Origin: Novosphingobium colocasiae
GTDB taxonomy: Bacteria > Pseudomonadota > Alphaproteobacteria > Sphingomonadales > Sphingomonadaceae
Direction: 5' to 3'
Assembly: GCF_014652555.1 (NCBI RefSeq)
Contig: NZ_BMZA01000008.1
Span: forward strand, 1 to 64,000
DNA length: 64,000 nucleotides
The notes under the pieces are model-generated. The model worked only from the letters and a program-made list of their open reading frames with translations. It did not search any database and had not been told where the DNA came from. Shown one piece after another: positions 33,676-42,076 of this stretch. Within the stretch, counting starts at the first letter, position 1; each line of letters begins with the position of its first letter. A program made the position numbers and the translations under genes.

Positions 33676-35256
33676 TCAGGCCTCCGCCATCATGTGCGGC
33701 TCTGCCATCCACTCGCGGCCCTTGAGCATGCCGTGCCAATAGATCGGCGGGAGAATGGTGTCCTTCAGCAGCCATGAGAGGCGCGAAGGGCGGGTGCCGT
33801 CGATCAGCCAGTTGGGGAAACTGGGCAGCAATTTCCCCCCGTAGCCGAATTCGGCCAGCACGATCTTGCCGGCCTCGACTGTCAGCGGACAGGACCCGTA
33901 GCCATCGTACTCGGCAACCGGTGCCTTGCCATCGAGCGCGGCCAGCACATTGAGTGCAACAACCGGCGCCTGCTTGCGCGCTGCGGCCATGGTCTTGGCA
34001 TTGGAGGCCGCGCAGGCGTCGCCCAGAGCGAACACGTTGGCGTAACGCGGGTGCCCAAGCGTCGCCTCGTCGACCTCTATGAAGCCCGATGCCGCGGCCA
34101 GCGGGCTGCCACGAACGAAGTCCGGCGCCACTTGCGACGGTACGACATGGATCATGTCGAAACGTTCCTCGACACAGGTAACCTCGTCGCCACGCCTTTG
34201 CTCAAACGTTGCGACCTTGGCCGCGCCATCGATGGCTACCAGCTTCGATTCGAAGTTCAAATGCGCGTCGTAGCGCTCGACATAGTCCATCAAGGCTGGG
34301 ACGTAGGCGGCAACGCCGAACAGCACGGCGCCTGCAGTGTGAAACTGCACGTCGATGTCATCCAGCACGCCGGCCTTCTCCCAGCGATGGCAGGAAAGAT
34401 ACATTGCCTTCTGCGGGGCGCCTGCGCATTTGATCGGCATGGCGGGCTGCGTGAACAGTGCCCGCCCGCGCTTGAACTCCTTGACCAGCCTATTGGTGTA
34501 GGGAGCAAGGTCATAGCGGTAGTTGGATGTCACGCCGTTCTGGCCGATCGTTTCGGCAAGGCCTGGAATGGCGTCCCAGTCGAGCTTGACGCCTGGGCAT
34601 GCAACCAGCACTCGGTAAGCAATTTCTCTGCCATCGGTCAGCAGCACCTTGTTGTCGTCGGGCACGAATCCGGAAGCTGCGTTGCGGAGCCAGGTCACCT
34701 GCTTCGGCATCACCTGTGCTTCAGTGCGACGAGTGAATTCCGGGTCGAATACACCCGCGCCGACCATCGTCCAGCCCGGCTGATAATAGTGGACTTCGCT
34801 TGGCTCGATAACGGCAATATCAAGTTTCGGATTGCGCTTGAGCAGGCTGGACGCAGTGGCGATCCCGGCGCTGCCGCCGCCCACGATAACCACATCATAG
34901 GTGCGTGCACTGCCGGATGACGCCGCGGCCGAGCGAGCCAGTTCATGAAGCTTTGTGGAGCGCGCGCCGGACCGGCAGTAGCCGAGGACCGGGCCCGGCA
35001 ACCAGGCCAATGCACGCGCCATGGCTTCGCCATCCTTTGCGGAGATCGCGCCGGAAACGACCGGGACGTGGGCAAAGGCAAGCCCGTGCTGCTCTGCTGC
35101 CGCGCGCACGGCGGCTGCTGCGGGCTGGGCTTCTTCCTCACCGTCCGGGCGGTTGCAGATGATCGCCTTGAAGCCCTTCGCGGCAACTGCTGCGACGTCA
35201 GAGGGGGTGAGCTGGGGCGAAACCGCGAAATTCTGAGTGACGGGCGTGATCTGCAT
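33676..35256 (-). CDS. DUF442 (Blh-type) sulfurtransferase-like domain fused to SQR-type FAD oxidoreductase
   Basis: A 526-aa bifunctional protein. Residues 1-112 form a TIGR01244/DUF442 phosphatase-like domain with the P-loop YCRSGARST at about 93-101. From about 119 an FAD-binding sulfide:quinone oxidoreductase-like domain begins with YDVVIVGGGSAGIATAS. Cysteines fitting the SQR disulfide relay are in VACPGVKLDWD, KCAGAPQKAMYLSC and GYGSCPLTVEAGK. The C-terminus has amphipathic residues for membrane association. It should oxidise sulfide and pass electrons to ubiquinone; the N-domain may handle the persulfide product. Same operon as CydAB. Confidence 0.88.
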   Translation of the reverse strand: MQITPVTQNFAVSPQLTPSDVAAVAAKGFKAIICNRPDGEEEAQPAAAAVRAAAEQHGLAFAHVPVVSGAISAKDGEAMARALAWLPGPVLGYCRSGARSTKLHELARSAAASSGSARTYDVVIVGGGSAGIATASSLLKRNPKLDIAVIEPSEVHYYQPGWTMVGAGVFDPEFTRRTEAQVMPKQVTWLRNAASGFVPDDNKVLLTDGREIAYRVLVACPGVKLDWDAIPGLAETIGQNGVTSNYRYDLAPYTNRLVKEFKRGRALFTQPAMPIKCAGAPQKAMYLSCHRWEKAGVLDDIDVQFHTAGAVLFGVAAYVPALMDYVERYDAHLNFESKLVAIDGAAKVATFEQRRGDEVTCVEERFDMIHVVPSQVAPDFVRGSPLAAASGFIEVDEATLGHPRYANVFALGDACAASNAKTMAAARKQAPVVALNVLAALDGKAPVAEYDGYGSCPLTVEAGKIVLAEFGYGGKLLPSFPNWLIDGTRPSRLSWLLKDTILPPIYWHGMLKGREWMAEPHMMAEA

Positions 35257-35292
35257 GACTTCTCCTCCACCCCGACTTGCGCGGGGTTTGTT

Positions 35293-35703
35293 TTATTTTG
35301 CGGTGATGCGATGGGCTCCCATGCCGATCAGCATGGCGATGACGAATGTCCCGGCCGCCAGCGGAGCGACCGCGAGATCAGCCACGGCAGGGCCAGGGCA
35401 AAGCCCTCCGATCCCCCAGCCGACCCCGAACAGGATCGCTCCGACGACCAGCCTGCGATCGAGCAATGTGGTTCCCGGTAAGTCGAACGTGTCGCAAGCG
35501 AGCGGCTTTGGCAGCCGTTGCTGAAGCAGCCATGCCAGAGCCATCGGCGCCATGGCGCCCGCCATGACAAAAGCCAGGGTCGGGTCCCAGCTGCCGAACA
35601 GGTCGAGGAAGGCCTGCACGCGGGCCGGGTCGCTCATGCCCGAGAATGCGAGGCCCGCGCCAAACAGAAGCCCGGCGAACAAGGCAATGGCGAGGCGGGT
35701 CAA
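35293..35703 (-). CDS. YeeE/YedE-type membrane protein, second half
   Basis: A 136-aa membrane protein homologous to the second half of YeeE/YedE sulfur-transport proteins. The start is a TTG at 35703 six bases after GGGAGG, overlapping the TGA of the partner gene. The conserved ALFAGLLFGAGLAFSGMSDPARVQAFLDLFG lies at the N-terminus and FGVGWGIGGLCPGPAVADLA near residues 96-115, including the cysteine of the family. With the preceding gene it makes up a two-gene version of a transporter thought to move thiosulfate or sulfur compounds. Confidence 0.82.
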   Translation of the reverse strand: MTRLAIALFAGLLFGAGLAFSGMSDPARVQAFLDLFGSWDPTLAFVMAGAMAPMALAWLLQQRLPKPLACDTFDLPGTTLLDRRLVVGAILFGVGWGIGGLCPGPAVADLAVAPLAAGTFVIAMLIGMGAHRITAK

Positions 35704-36143
35704 AGCCAGCCTCCCGCTCGCATCAAGGCGACGGTCGCGAAGCCAGCGCTCATGAAGATTGCCGTGGCCGCAATCGAGCGGCGCGAAAGTCGCGACATTC
35801 CGCAAACCCCGTGGCCGCTTGTGCAGCCCGACCCGAGGCGCGTGCCATAGCCAACCAGCAGCCCGGCAACGGCGAGCCGGGAGGCCGATGGCGGAAACTG
35901 GGCGACCACGCCGCCAATTGCCTGCGCGACAAAAAAAGCACCCAGCGGCAGGCCGATGATGAAGGCAATCGCCACGCCGCGCGGCGCACCGGTATCGGCA
36001 ATGCCGACCGCGCGCGCGGTGAGGCCGCTGACGCCGGCAATTCGGCCCAGCGCGAGCAACATGATCGTGGCCGAAAGACCGATCAGCAGGCCGCCGACAA
36101 GACCTGAAAGCGGCATGGCATGGGGGTAGGCCGCGAGGGTCAT
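35700..36143 (-). CDS. YeeE/YedE-type membrane protein, first half
   Basis: A 147-aa membrane protein, the first half of a split YeeE/YedE pair. Four or so helices; the family motif GYGTRLGSGCTSGHGVCGMSRLSRRS is at about residues 98-123, with the conserved cysteines. Its ATG overlaps the stop of the persulfide-dioxygenase gene (ATGA), and its own stop overlaps the next half. Function inferred from the family and from the sulfide-oxidation operon: uptake or movement of a reduced sulfur species. Confidence 0.85.
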   Translation of the reverse strand: MTLAAYPHAMPLSGLVGGLLIGLSATIMLLALGRIAGVSGLTARAVGIADTGAPRGVAIAFIIGLPLGAFFVAQAIGGVVAQFPPSASRLAVAGLLVGYGTRLGSGCTSGHGVCGMSRLSRRSIAATAIFMSAGFATVALMRAGGWL

Positions 36144-37069
36144 ACGGCGTTTACCGGGATTTTTAGGTAGGTCACGCCATTGTCCTCAGCCGGAGGCAGG
36201 TGGCCGGCGCGCATATTCACTTGCACCGAAGGAAGGATCAGGCGCGGCATGGCCAGCGTTTTGTCGCGAGCTTCACGCATCGCGACGAAATCCTCTTCGG
36301 TCACGCCGTCGTGGATGTGCACGTTGGCCTTGCGTTCGGCCTCGACCGTGGTCTCCCAGACATATTCTGTGCGCCCTTCAGGCAGATAGTCGTGACACAT
36401 GAACAGCCGCGTTGTTGCCGGCAGCGACAGCAGGCGACGCGCCGAGCGAAACAGAGTGCCCGCATCGCCGCCGGGGAAGTCTGCCCGTGCGGTGCCGTAA
36501 TCAGGCATGAACATGGTGTCGCCGACGAACACTGCATCGCCGATCACATAGGCGATGCATGCCGGTGTATGCCCGGGCACGTGCAGCACGGTGACATCCA
36601 GGTTGCCGATCCGGAAGCGGTCGCCATCCTGCCACAAGCGGTCGAAGTCGGAACCATCGCGGGCAAATTCGGTCCCGGCGTTGAACAGTTTGCCGAAGGT
36701 CTGCTGCACAGTGACGATATGCTCGCCGATCGCGATCTGCCCGCCGAGGCGCTGTTGCAGATAGGGTGCAGCCGACATGTGATCGGCGTGAGCATGCGTT
36801 TCGAGATGCCAGTCGATGGTTAGCTCCTTGTCTCCGATATACGCCAGAACCGCGTCTGCCGAGCAGAAGGAGGTGCGACCCGAGGCGGGGTCATAGTCTA
36901 GAACGCTGTCGATGATGGCAGCACGCCGCGTTTCGGGATCGTGAACCACGTAGGTTACCGTGAACGTCGGCTCGTCAAAAAATGCCTTGATCTGCGGCAC
37001 TCCCGACTGGGCGGCAGCGATCTGGATTGATGCAATTTTGAGGACTGAGTCGGTCACCGGGAACCTCAC
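36140..37069 (-). CDS. Persulfide dioxygenase-like MBL-fold hydrolase (ETHE1/Blh type)
   Basis: A 309-aa metallo-beta-lactamase-fold enzyme. The motif THAHADHMSAAPYLQ at about residues 89-103 holds the metal-binding His-x-His-x-Asp-His set. Further ligands are in HVPGHTPACIAYVIGD and DTMFMPDYGTARADFPGG. These match persulfide dioxygenases that oxidise glutathione persulfide to sulfite. It begins the operon, with a GTG at 37069 as the most upstream start; the true start could be a few codons downstream. A palindrome just upstream (37080-37096) is a likely control site. Confidence 0.87.
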   Translation of the reverse strand: MRFPVTDSVLKIASIQIAAAQSGVPQIKAFFDEPTFTVTYVVHDPETRRAAIIDSVLDYDPASGRTSFCSADAVLAYIGDKELTIDWHLETHAHADHMSAAPYLQQRLGGQIAIGEHIVTVQQTFGKLFNAGTEFARDGSDFDRLWQDGDRFRIGNLDVTVLHVPGHTPACIAYVIGDAVFVGDTMFMPDYGTARADFPGGDAGTLFRSARRLLSLPATTRLFMCHDYLPEGRTEYVWETTVEAERKANVHIHDGVTEEDFVAMREARDKTLAMPRLILPSVQVNMRAGHLPPAEDNGVTYLKIPVNAV

Positions 37070-37079
37070 ATTTTCATAT

Positions 37080-37096
37080 TTACATATATCGTGTAA
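37080..37096. promoter_or_regulatory. Palindromic operator candidate between sulfide operon and prx-arsR
   Basis: TTACA-TATATCG-TGTAA is a perfect five-base inverted repeat with a seven-base spacer. It lies in the A/T-rich divergent promoter region between the persulfide-dioxygenase operon and the peroxiredoxin/ArsR pair. ArsR-type sulfide sensors (BigR, SqrR) bind A/T-rich palindromes in this position, so it probably binds the regulator coded at 37765. Confidence 0.5.
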
Positions 37097-37144
37097 TTCA
37101 ATAATTCCGTTGTGTCAAGCGAGCAGCGTTGCGAAAGGCCAGCT

Positions 37145-37768
37145 ATGGATACGACCGGCAATTTGGAGCATCGATCTCCCCGTATCGGCGACGTCGCGCC
37201 TGACTTCCGCGCGCGCTCGACCACTGGTGATTTCCAGCTGTCAAAGCAGCGCGGACGGTGGGTGATCTTTTTCTCTCACCCGGCCGACTTCACGCCCGTG
37301 TGCAGCACCGAGTTTGCCGAACTGGCACGGTGCCAAGCAGAGTTCGACGCATTGGAAGTCTCGCTTGTCGGACTGTCGGTCGATAGCCTCTATTCGCATC
37401 TCGCCTGGGTTCGGGCGATCCGGGAAACCCTTGGGGAAGTCGTCCGCTTTCCCATCATCGAGGACCCGACAATGGCCATTGGGCGCGCCTATGGCATGAT
37501 CGACGACACTTCCGCCGACAGCACGGCGATGCGATCAACCTTTTTCATCGATCCGGATGGGGTGATCCAGGCCATCACCTGCTATCCGCACAACGTAGGC
37601 CGATCGGTCGAAGAGATGTTGAGGCTGGCCAAGGCGCTCAAGGCTGTCGCTGATGGCAACCATCTCGCCCCCGAAGGGTGGCGGAACGGGGCACCTCTGC
37701 TGCAACCGCCGGGTGAAATGCCCGACGATCGCCCGGACTGGTTTTGCCGCTTTGAAGACGCCCGATGA
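37145..37768 (+). CDS. Peroxiredoxin (Prx6, 1-Cys type)
   Basis: A 207-aa thiol peroxidase. The ATG at 37145 has GAAAGG six bases before it. The peroxidatic cysteine is Cys53 in HPADFTPVCSTEFAEL. The rest is Prx6-like: GLSVDSLYSHLAWVRAIRE, FPIIEDPTMAIGRAYGMI, RSTFFIDPDG and the C-terminal dimerisation extension. It reduces peroxides and could act on persulfides. Divergent from the sulfide operon and overlapping the ArsR gene by four bases, so probably controlled with it. Confidence 0.9.
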   Translation: MDTTGNLEHRSPRIGDVAPDFRARSTTGDFQLSKQRGRWVIFFSHPADFTPVCSTEFAELARCQAEFDALEVSLVGLSVDSLYSHLAWVRAIRETLGEVVRFPIIEDPTMAIGRAYGMIDDTSADSTAMRSTFFIDPDGVIQAITCYPHNVGRSVEEMLRLAKALKAVADGNHLAPEGWRNGAPLLQPPGEMPDDRPDWFCRFEDAR

Positions 37769-38157
37769 AGTCTGCATTCTACAGGGATCGCGACTCCGCA
37801 GGAACCGCCGCGGAGAAGCTGAAGGTGTTCGCGCAGCCTCAGCGACTCATGATCCTGTCTTGCCTCCTGCGCGGGGAGCGGACCGTCGCAGAGATTGGCG
37901 AGGCGACCGAGATCGCTCAGCCGGCCTTGAGCCAACAACTTGGGGAATTGCGCCGGGCCAACCTTGTCCAGACCCGCAAGGAAGCGAAGCAGGTATGGTA
38001 CCAGTTGGCTGACAATGAAGTGGCGATCTGCGTTCGGACGATGGAATCAATCTTCGGTGGTGTGGGTAAGATCGAAGACATTCTCATGCCCGCAAAACCC
38101 GTGGTTGACCGACCTAGGCCAAGCGGAGTTGCAGGCTTTGCAAGGGTTCTAGATTGA
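37765..38157 (+). CDS. ArsR family regulator, BigR/SqrR-like persulfide sensor candidate
   Basis: A 130-aa winged-helix regulator. The core reads KLKVFAQPQRLMILSCLLRGERTVAEIGEATEIAQPALSQQLGELRRANLV, and YYRL-like residues appear as VWYQLADNEV. Cys33 (LSCLLRG) matches the first cysteine of the BigR/SqrR/YgaV pair. The usual second cysteine, near the end of the last helix, is not at its expected place (ESIFGG); Cys89 in VAICVRTM lies about two turns earlier on that helix. Position and context fit a repressor of the sulfide operon. The C-terminal tail of about 25 residues is longer than usual. Confidence 0.83.
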   Translation: MKSAFYRDRDSAGTAAEKLKVFAQPQRLMILSCLLRGERTVAEIGEATEIAQPALSQQLGELRRANLVQTRKEAKQVWYQLADNEVAICVRTMESIFGGVGKIEDILMPAKPVVDRPRPSGVAGFARVLD

Positions 38158-38613
38158 GCGGCGAGGCAGCAAGTCTGGGGCGAATTTAACGCTATCGCGA
38201 ACAGTGAATCTGCCAACCGCACCAAAGGCTCCGGCCAGGTGACGCAGTGCGGGCCAACGACTATATGGCTGAAGAAGATCTCTTTGAGCGCCAAGCTCGC
38301 CGTGACTTGTCGGACCTTGATGCAGCTGGCTTGCTCGAGAAGGTCGGGTCCGCGAGAGCCACTGCTTACAGGCGGACTGAGAAGGAGGTTTGATCGGTCA
38401 GGAGTATCCGGCCAAATCCGGTCAGAGTCCAGATGGGCTCAAGAGCGAAGGAAAGTGGTCAGCATACGCCAATGTCGACCGAAAATGGTGATTACCATGT
38501 GATTACATCGGGAAAAATCGGCCTTCAAAATCAGACTTTTTATATATTAAAATCAACACGGTAAAAGGAATTTGCGCCTAAAATGTGGTATTTCCGGTAT
38601 CGCCGCATTTGAT
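38158..38613. other. 456-bp gap with relics at the right edge of the accessory region
   Basis: Contains a 43-codon fragment (listed separately), a direct repeat GTGATTAC at 38488-38495 and 38499-38506 (11 bases apart), and an A/T-rich stretch at about 38525-38575 unlike the GC-rich surroundings. No intact gene. It separates the sulfide genes from RcnB/rbfA and may be the island border. Confidence 0.5.
38265..38393 (+). pseudogene. Fragment resembling a Fic-type or winged-helix C-terminus
   Basis: From ATG 38265 to TGA 38391-38393, 43 codons read MAEEDLFERQARRDLSDLDAAGLLEKVGSARATAYRRTEKEV. The pattern RDLSDLDAAGLLEKVGSARATAYRR resembles the closing winged-helix of Fic-family or similar regulators. 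The protein is far too short to be complete, and I find no continuation upstream. Likely a leftover of a mobile-element gene. Confidence 0.35.
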
Positions 38614-38937
38614 CTAGCGGATCATCCCGGTCAGCACCGAGGCGACCACGCCGCTGGTGATGGCGACCAGCAGCACGTCATTGCCGGAACGCACGTAGTG
38701 ATAGCCGCGCGGCGGGGCCTTGAGGTTGCGATAGCGGTGATAATCGACGACCTGGTAGTTGCGCGCATAGCGGTGGTCGAACCGGTCGCCCTTGCGGAAG
38801 TTCTTGTACGTCACCTTCTTGGTGACGACCTTGTGGCTCTGCTGCGGGCGGTGATCGTCGCGGGCGAGCGCGGGCGCGGCCGACAGCGTGGGGGCCAGCA
38901 GGGCGGCTGCGATCAGCGCGGTGGTGAACTTTTTCAT
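38614..38937 (-). CDS. RcnB family periplasmic protein
   Basis: A 107-aa secreted protein. ATG 38937 yields a signal peptide (MKKFTTALIAAALLAPTLSAAPALA, cleaved near residue 25-27). A basic histidine/tyrosine-rich part follows with YKNFRKGDRFDHRYARNYQVVDYHRYRNLKAPPRGYHYVRSGNDVLLV, then a C-terminal hydrophobic end. This is the RcnB/Ni-Co homeostasis-related family, widespread in sphingomonads, with poorly defined roles. Divergent from rbfA. Confidence 0.82.
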   Translation of the reverse strand: MKKFTTALIAAALLAPTLSAAPALARDDHRPQQSHKVVTKKVTYKNFRKGDRFDHRYARNYQVVDYHRYRNLKAPPRGYHYVRSGNDVLLVAITSGVVASVLTGMIR

Positions 38938-39047
38938 CGTGTCCTCTTTCGTGGCTGCGAATGTTTCATCTGGCATAACCACGAAAGCGGCCTTCGGAGC
39001 CGTAATCGAGTGTTGCAAATTGTCGCGCTTGGCCCACATGGGAACCG

Positions 39048-39440
39048 ATGGTCCGTCAGCAATTCACGCCCGAACAGCACTCGGTCCGCCTGCTCAAGGT
39101 GGGCGAACAGGTGCGCCACGTCCTGTCGGAAATCCTCACCCGCCAACAGGTGCACGACGATACGCTGAGCGCGCATTCAGTTTCGGTCACCGAAGTGCGG
39201 ATGACCCCGGACCTGCGGCAGGCCACCGCCTATGTGAAGCCGTTGCTGGGCGAGGATGAGGAAGCAGTGCTGAAAGCCCTGCGCACCCACACCGCCTTCT
39301 TCCAGCGCGAGGTGGCGCAACGCCTCAAGCTCAGGTTTGCCGCCAAGATCCAGTTTCGCGCCGACGAGAGCTTCGACGAGGCCAGCCGCATCGATGCCTT
39401 GTTGAGCGATCCGCGCGTGCAGCGCGATCTGGAAGAATAG
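39048..39440 (+). CDS. rbfA: 30S ribosome-binding factor A
   Basis: RbfA, 130 aa, aids maturation of the 30S subunit (5' helix of 16S rRNA). It has a type-II KH-like domain with [43 protein letters not shown] and [27 protein letters not shown]. In most alphaproteobacteria it follows infB and precedes truB. Here the upstream neighbour is RcnB, and about 3 kb with DUF1963, M50 and DUF2239 genes separates it from truB. Confidence 0.93.
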   Translation: MVRQQFTPEQHSVRLLKVGEQVRHVLSEILTRQQVHDDTLSAHSVSVTEVRMTPDLRQATAYVKPLLGEDEEAVLKALRTHTAFFQREVAQRLKLRFAAKIQFRADESFDEASRIDALLSDPRVQRDLEE

Positions 39441-39446
39441 GCACGA

Positions 39447-41045
39447 TCAGTCGTCCGTGAGCGCGGCCTGCGCGGCCGACCAGTTGCCGATACGGGCCTG
39501 GTCCAGCGCAATCGTGAAACGGATCGCCGCCCCTTCCCGCCAGCGCCACTCCATCAGATCGTCACGGCCAAGCTGCAGCAGCACGATATCATCGCCACTG
39601 GTGCCGGCGCCGAACAGCCGATGCTGCGGGCCGCGCGGCAAGGCGTGGTCAGCGTTGACCCGTTCCAGCACCGGTTCGGGGAGCGCGGCCAGCGCCTCCG
39701 GCCCGCCGGTTATCATCGCGCGCAGTGACGCGGTGGCCAGCGCGGCGAGGCTGAGATTGGGCCGGGTGCATGCGATCAGCGCCGGGTAACTGGCGTGCAG
39801 TTCGGTCAGGATATCCTCGACCAGCGCCAGTTCCTCGTCCGTCAGCGGCTGCCAGGGATCGCGATCCTCAACGAACTGGTCCATCGCCGCCAGCATCGGC
39901 GGCAGCGCCACGCGCTCCTCGGCAATACGCGCCAGTTCGTCAGGGGGCGCTGAGCCCTGGGCGACGATATCCTCGGCCATTGCCGCGATGTCATGCAGCC
40001 GGTCGCCGAGATGGTGGACGCTGTGCCACCACAGCCCTTCGAGCGCCGCGCCGCCGGGCTGGGCCGAGAAATCCTCCATCGGCGGCGGGCCGATGGCATC
40101 GTCCAGCGCGGCGCGCATGGCGGCGGCGAAGCCGGCCGCATCATGTGCGGAGAGCGCCAGCGGCACCGTTTCGACCGGCCAGAAGGGGAAGACGGCACGG
40201 CTGCCGCGCGTGGGCGCGGCGGGAAACGGTGCCCCACCTTCATCGAACGCCGGCGGCAGGCCAGCGGGCGGATCGGTGAAATCGCCCACGCCGTCCGCGA
40301 CATGGACGACCGCACCATCCGCAATCCGGTCCTGATCGAGCCGGGCGAAGAATGCCAGCGAGCCGCCGGCGGGCAGCGGGCTGTCCGGGCAGGCGGCAGC
40401 GACATCGGCCAGGTCAATCTGGGCAAGGAACGGCAGCGGCGCGCCGTGGACGCCTTGCGGCCATGACGCATCGCAAAGGCGCGGCAGCCCGCCGAGCCAG
40501 CTCAGGTCGCCGGTCCAGTCCCGATCGCGCTCGCGCGGCTTGCGGACCAGCACGACCGGAAGAGTGCGGAGATCGGTCGCAGGACCGGCGGCCGGGGCTT
40601 CGGGCTCCTCCATCGCGTCGCCATAATCAGCGATCGGCGCGAACATCTCATCGACCCCGACCGCCTCTTCCCCGCCGGCGCGGCGGCGCAGGGCGGCGAT
40701 GCGATCTGGCGAAATTGCCGGCTCGGGGCGGAAGATGGCGGTCCCGGCCGGTTCAGCACGATCCCGGCGGCTGCGGCCGCGCGAAGAGGCGGTGCCGGGC
40801 TGAGCGGTGGGGCCGCCTGGCATCCCCAGTAGCAGAGCCAGAATGCCGCCAATCACCAGCAGCCCGATGATGGCCACGCCGCGCCCGGCGACGGCATTGA
40901 GCTGCGCCGCCAGTTGATCAAGCACCAGCAGCACCGGCCGGGCCGGGCTGCCCGGCGGCGAACCGGCGAAGGGGGCCATGGCGACATAGCCGGTCAACGC
41001 AACCGCGAACCCGAAGGTCAGGACCATGGCCGGCACACGTCTCAT
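39447..41045 (-). CDS. DUF1963 domain protein with N-terminal membrane segments
   Basis: A 532-aa protein. ATG 41045 after GGGAG gives MRRVPAMVL. Two hydrophobic segments (about residues 5-22 and 50-68) are followed by a low-complexity arginine/proline linker. A DUF1963 domain spans roughly 160-300 (GDLSWLGGLPRLCDASWPQG, PLPFLAQIDLADV, GSLAFFARLDQDR). The last 200 residues are an additional region with FEDRDPW-like and GNWSAAQAALTDD. Function unknown; DUF1963 proteins are related to bacterial YwqG. It points against rbfA. Confidence 0.8.
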   Translation of the reverse strand: MRRVPAMVLTFGFAVALTGYVAMAPFAGSPPGSPARPVLLVLDQLAAQLNAVAGRGVAIIGLLVIGGILALLLGMPGGPTAQPGTASSRGRSRRDRAEPAGTAIFRPEPAISPDRIAALRRRAGGEEAVGVDEMFAPIADYGDAMEEPEAPAAGPATDLRTLPVVLVRKPRERDRDWTGDLSWLGGLPRLCDASWPQGVHGAPLPFLAQIDLADVAAACPDSPLPAGGSLAFFARLDQDRIADGAVVHVADGVGDFTDPPAGLPPAFDEGGAPFPAAPTRGSRAVFPFWPVETVPLALSAHDAAGFAAAMRAALDDAIGPPPMEDFSAQPGGAALEGLWWHSVHHLGDRLHDIAAMAEDIVAQGSAPPDELARIAEERVALPPMLAAMDQFVEDRDPWQPLTDEELALVEDILTELHASYPALIACTRPNLSLAALATASLRAMITGGPEALAALPEPVLERVNADHALPRGPQHRLFGAGTSGDDIVLLQLGRDDLMEWRWREGAAIRFTIALDQARIGNWSAAQAALTDD

Positions 41046-41273
41046 CTTAGGCTCCCACCCGCATTTTTCGGGCTTAATAGAGCAGGATGGTAAATAACGG
41101 GCAAGCGCAGGCCCCGGTATCACGCGCTGGCGGGCGACTTTGTGAACAGTTGTGCCGACAATTGCACAATCCGGGCCGCGCCGGACTGCAAAGGATTGCC
41201 GCGCACGCTTCCTTGTGGCGACCACGCAGTCACCCGCGTTGCGCAATGCGCGTCCGCACCCTAGCTATGCGCC

Positions 41274-41978
41274 ATGAACCAGACCCTGCTGCAGGCTGCA
41301 GCGCTTATCGTTCCCCTTATCGTCGCCATCGTCTTTCACGAGGTGGCGCACGGCTGGGTGGCCCGCGCATTGGGCGATCCGACCGCGCAGGAACAGCGCC
41401 GGCTCAGCCTGAACCCGATCCGCCATGTCGATCCGGTGGGGACGCTGTTGCTCCCCGGCATGCTGGCGCTGGCCAAGCTGCCGGTATTCGGCTGGGCGAA
41501 GCCGGTGCCGGTCAACAAGTGGCGGCTGCGCCATCCGCGTCGGGACATGATGCTGGTGGCGGCAGCCGGGCCGGGCACCAACCTGGTGCTGGCGGCCGTC
41601 GGCGCGGTGCTGCTGGGCCTGCTGGTGCTGATGGGCAGCGATGACCCCGGCATTGTCTGGGGTTTCATGGCGCTTAACGCGGTCAACTTCATCTTCGTCA
41701 ACGTGTTCCTCGCGTTCTTCAACCTGCTGCCGCTGCCGCCGTTTGACGGTTCGCACATCGTCGAAGGCCTGCTGCCCCGCAGTGCCGCGCGCCGCTATGC
41801 GGGCTTGCGCCCTTACGGCCTGATGCTGATGATCCTGCTGTTGCTGGTGGTGCCGCATTTCTACCCCGAGTGGGGCGTGGTGCGGAACCTCGTCCTGCCC
41901 CCGGTCCTGTGGATCGGCGAACACTACTTCGCCCTTGCCAGCGCCATCGCCGGCGTGCCGATCGCGATGCCGGTATGA
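41274..41978 (+). CDS. Site-2 protease (M50) family membrane metallopeptidase
   Basis: A 234-aa zinc metalloprotease within the membrane. The metal motif HEVAH is at residues 22-26 in IVFHEVAHGWVARALGDPTA. The second motif NLLPLPPFDGS, with the third ligand Asp, is at about 146-156. Also characteristic are RRLSLNPIRHVDPVGTLLLP and WAKPVPVN. Compact members of this family have no PDZ domain. Substrate unknown. Its gene is followed by DUF2239 and truB in the same direction. Confidence 0.9.
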   Translation: MNQTLLQAAALIVPLIVAIVFHEVAHGWVARALGDPTAQEQRRLSLNPIRHVDPVGTLLLPGMLALAKLPVFGWAKPVPVNKWRLRHPRRDMMLVAAAGPGTNLVLAAVGAVLLGLLVLMGSDDPGIVWGFMALNAVNFIFVNVFLAFFNLLPLPPFDGSHIVEGLLPRSAARRYAGLRPYGLMLMILLLLVVPHFYPEWGVVRNLVLPPVLWIGEHYFALASAIAGVPIAMPV

Positions 41979-42076
41979 ATGCGGAATAAAATTACCCGGC
42001 TTTAATTGACAGATATTGTCCGGGTAAATAAACGCCGTCCCCGCAAGGCCGAAGCGGCGGGGACGAAGGACACAGC

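Noticed and set aside
38239..38502. 87-codon plus-strand frame after the ArsR gene
   Set aside because: Codon use unlike real genes here; another frame of the same stretch carries a more convincing gene fragment.
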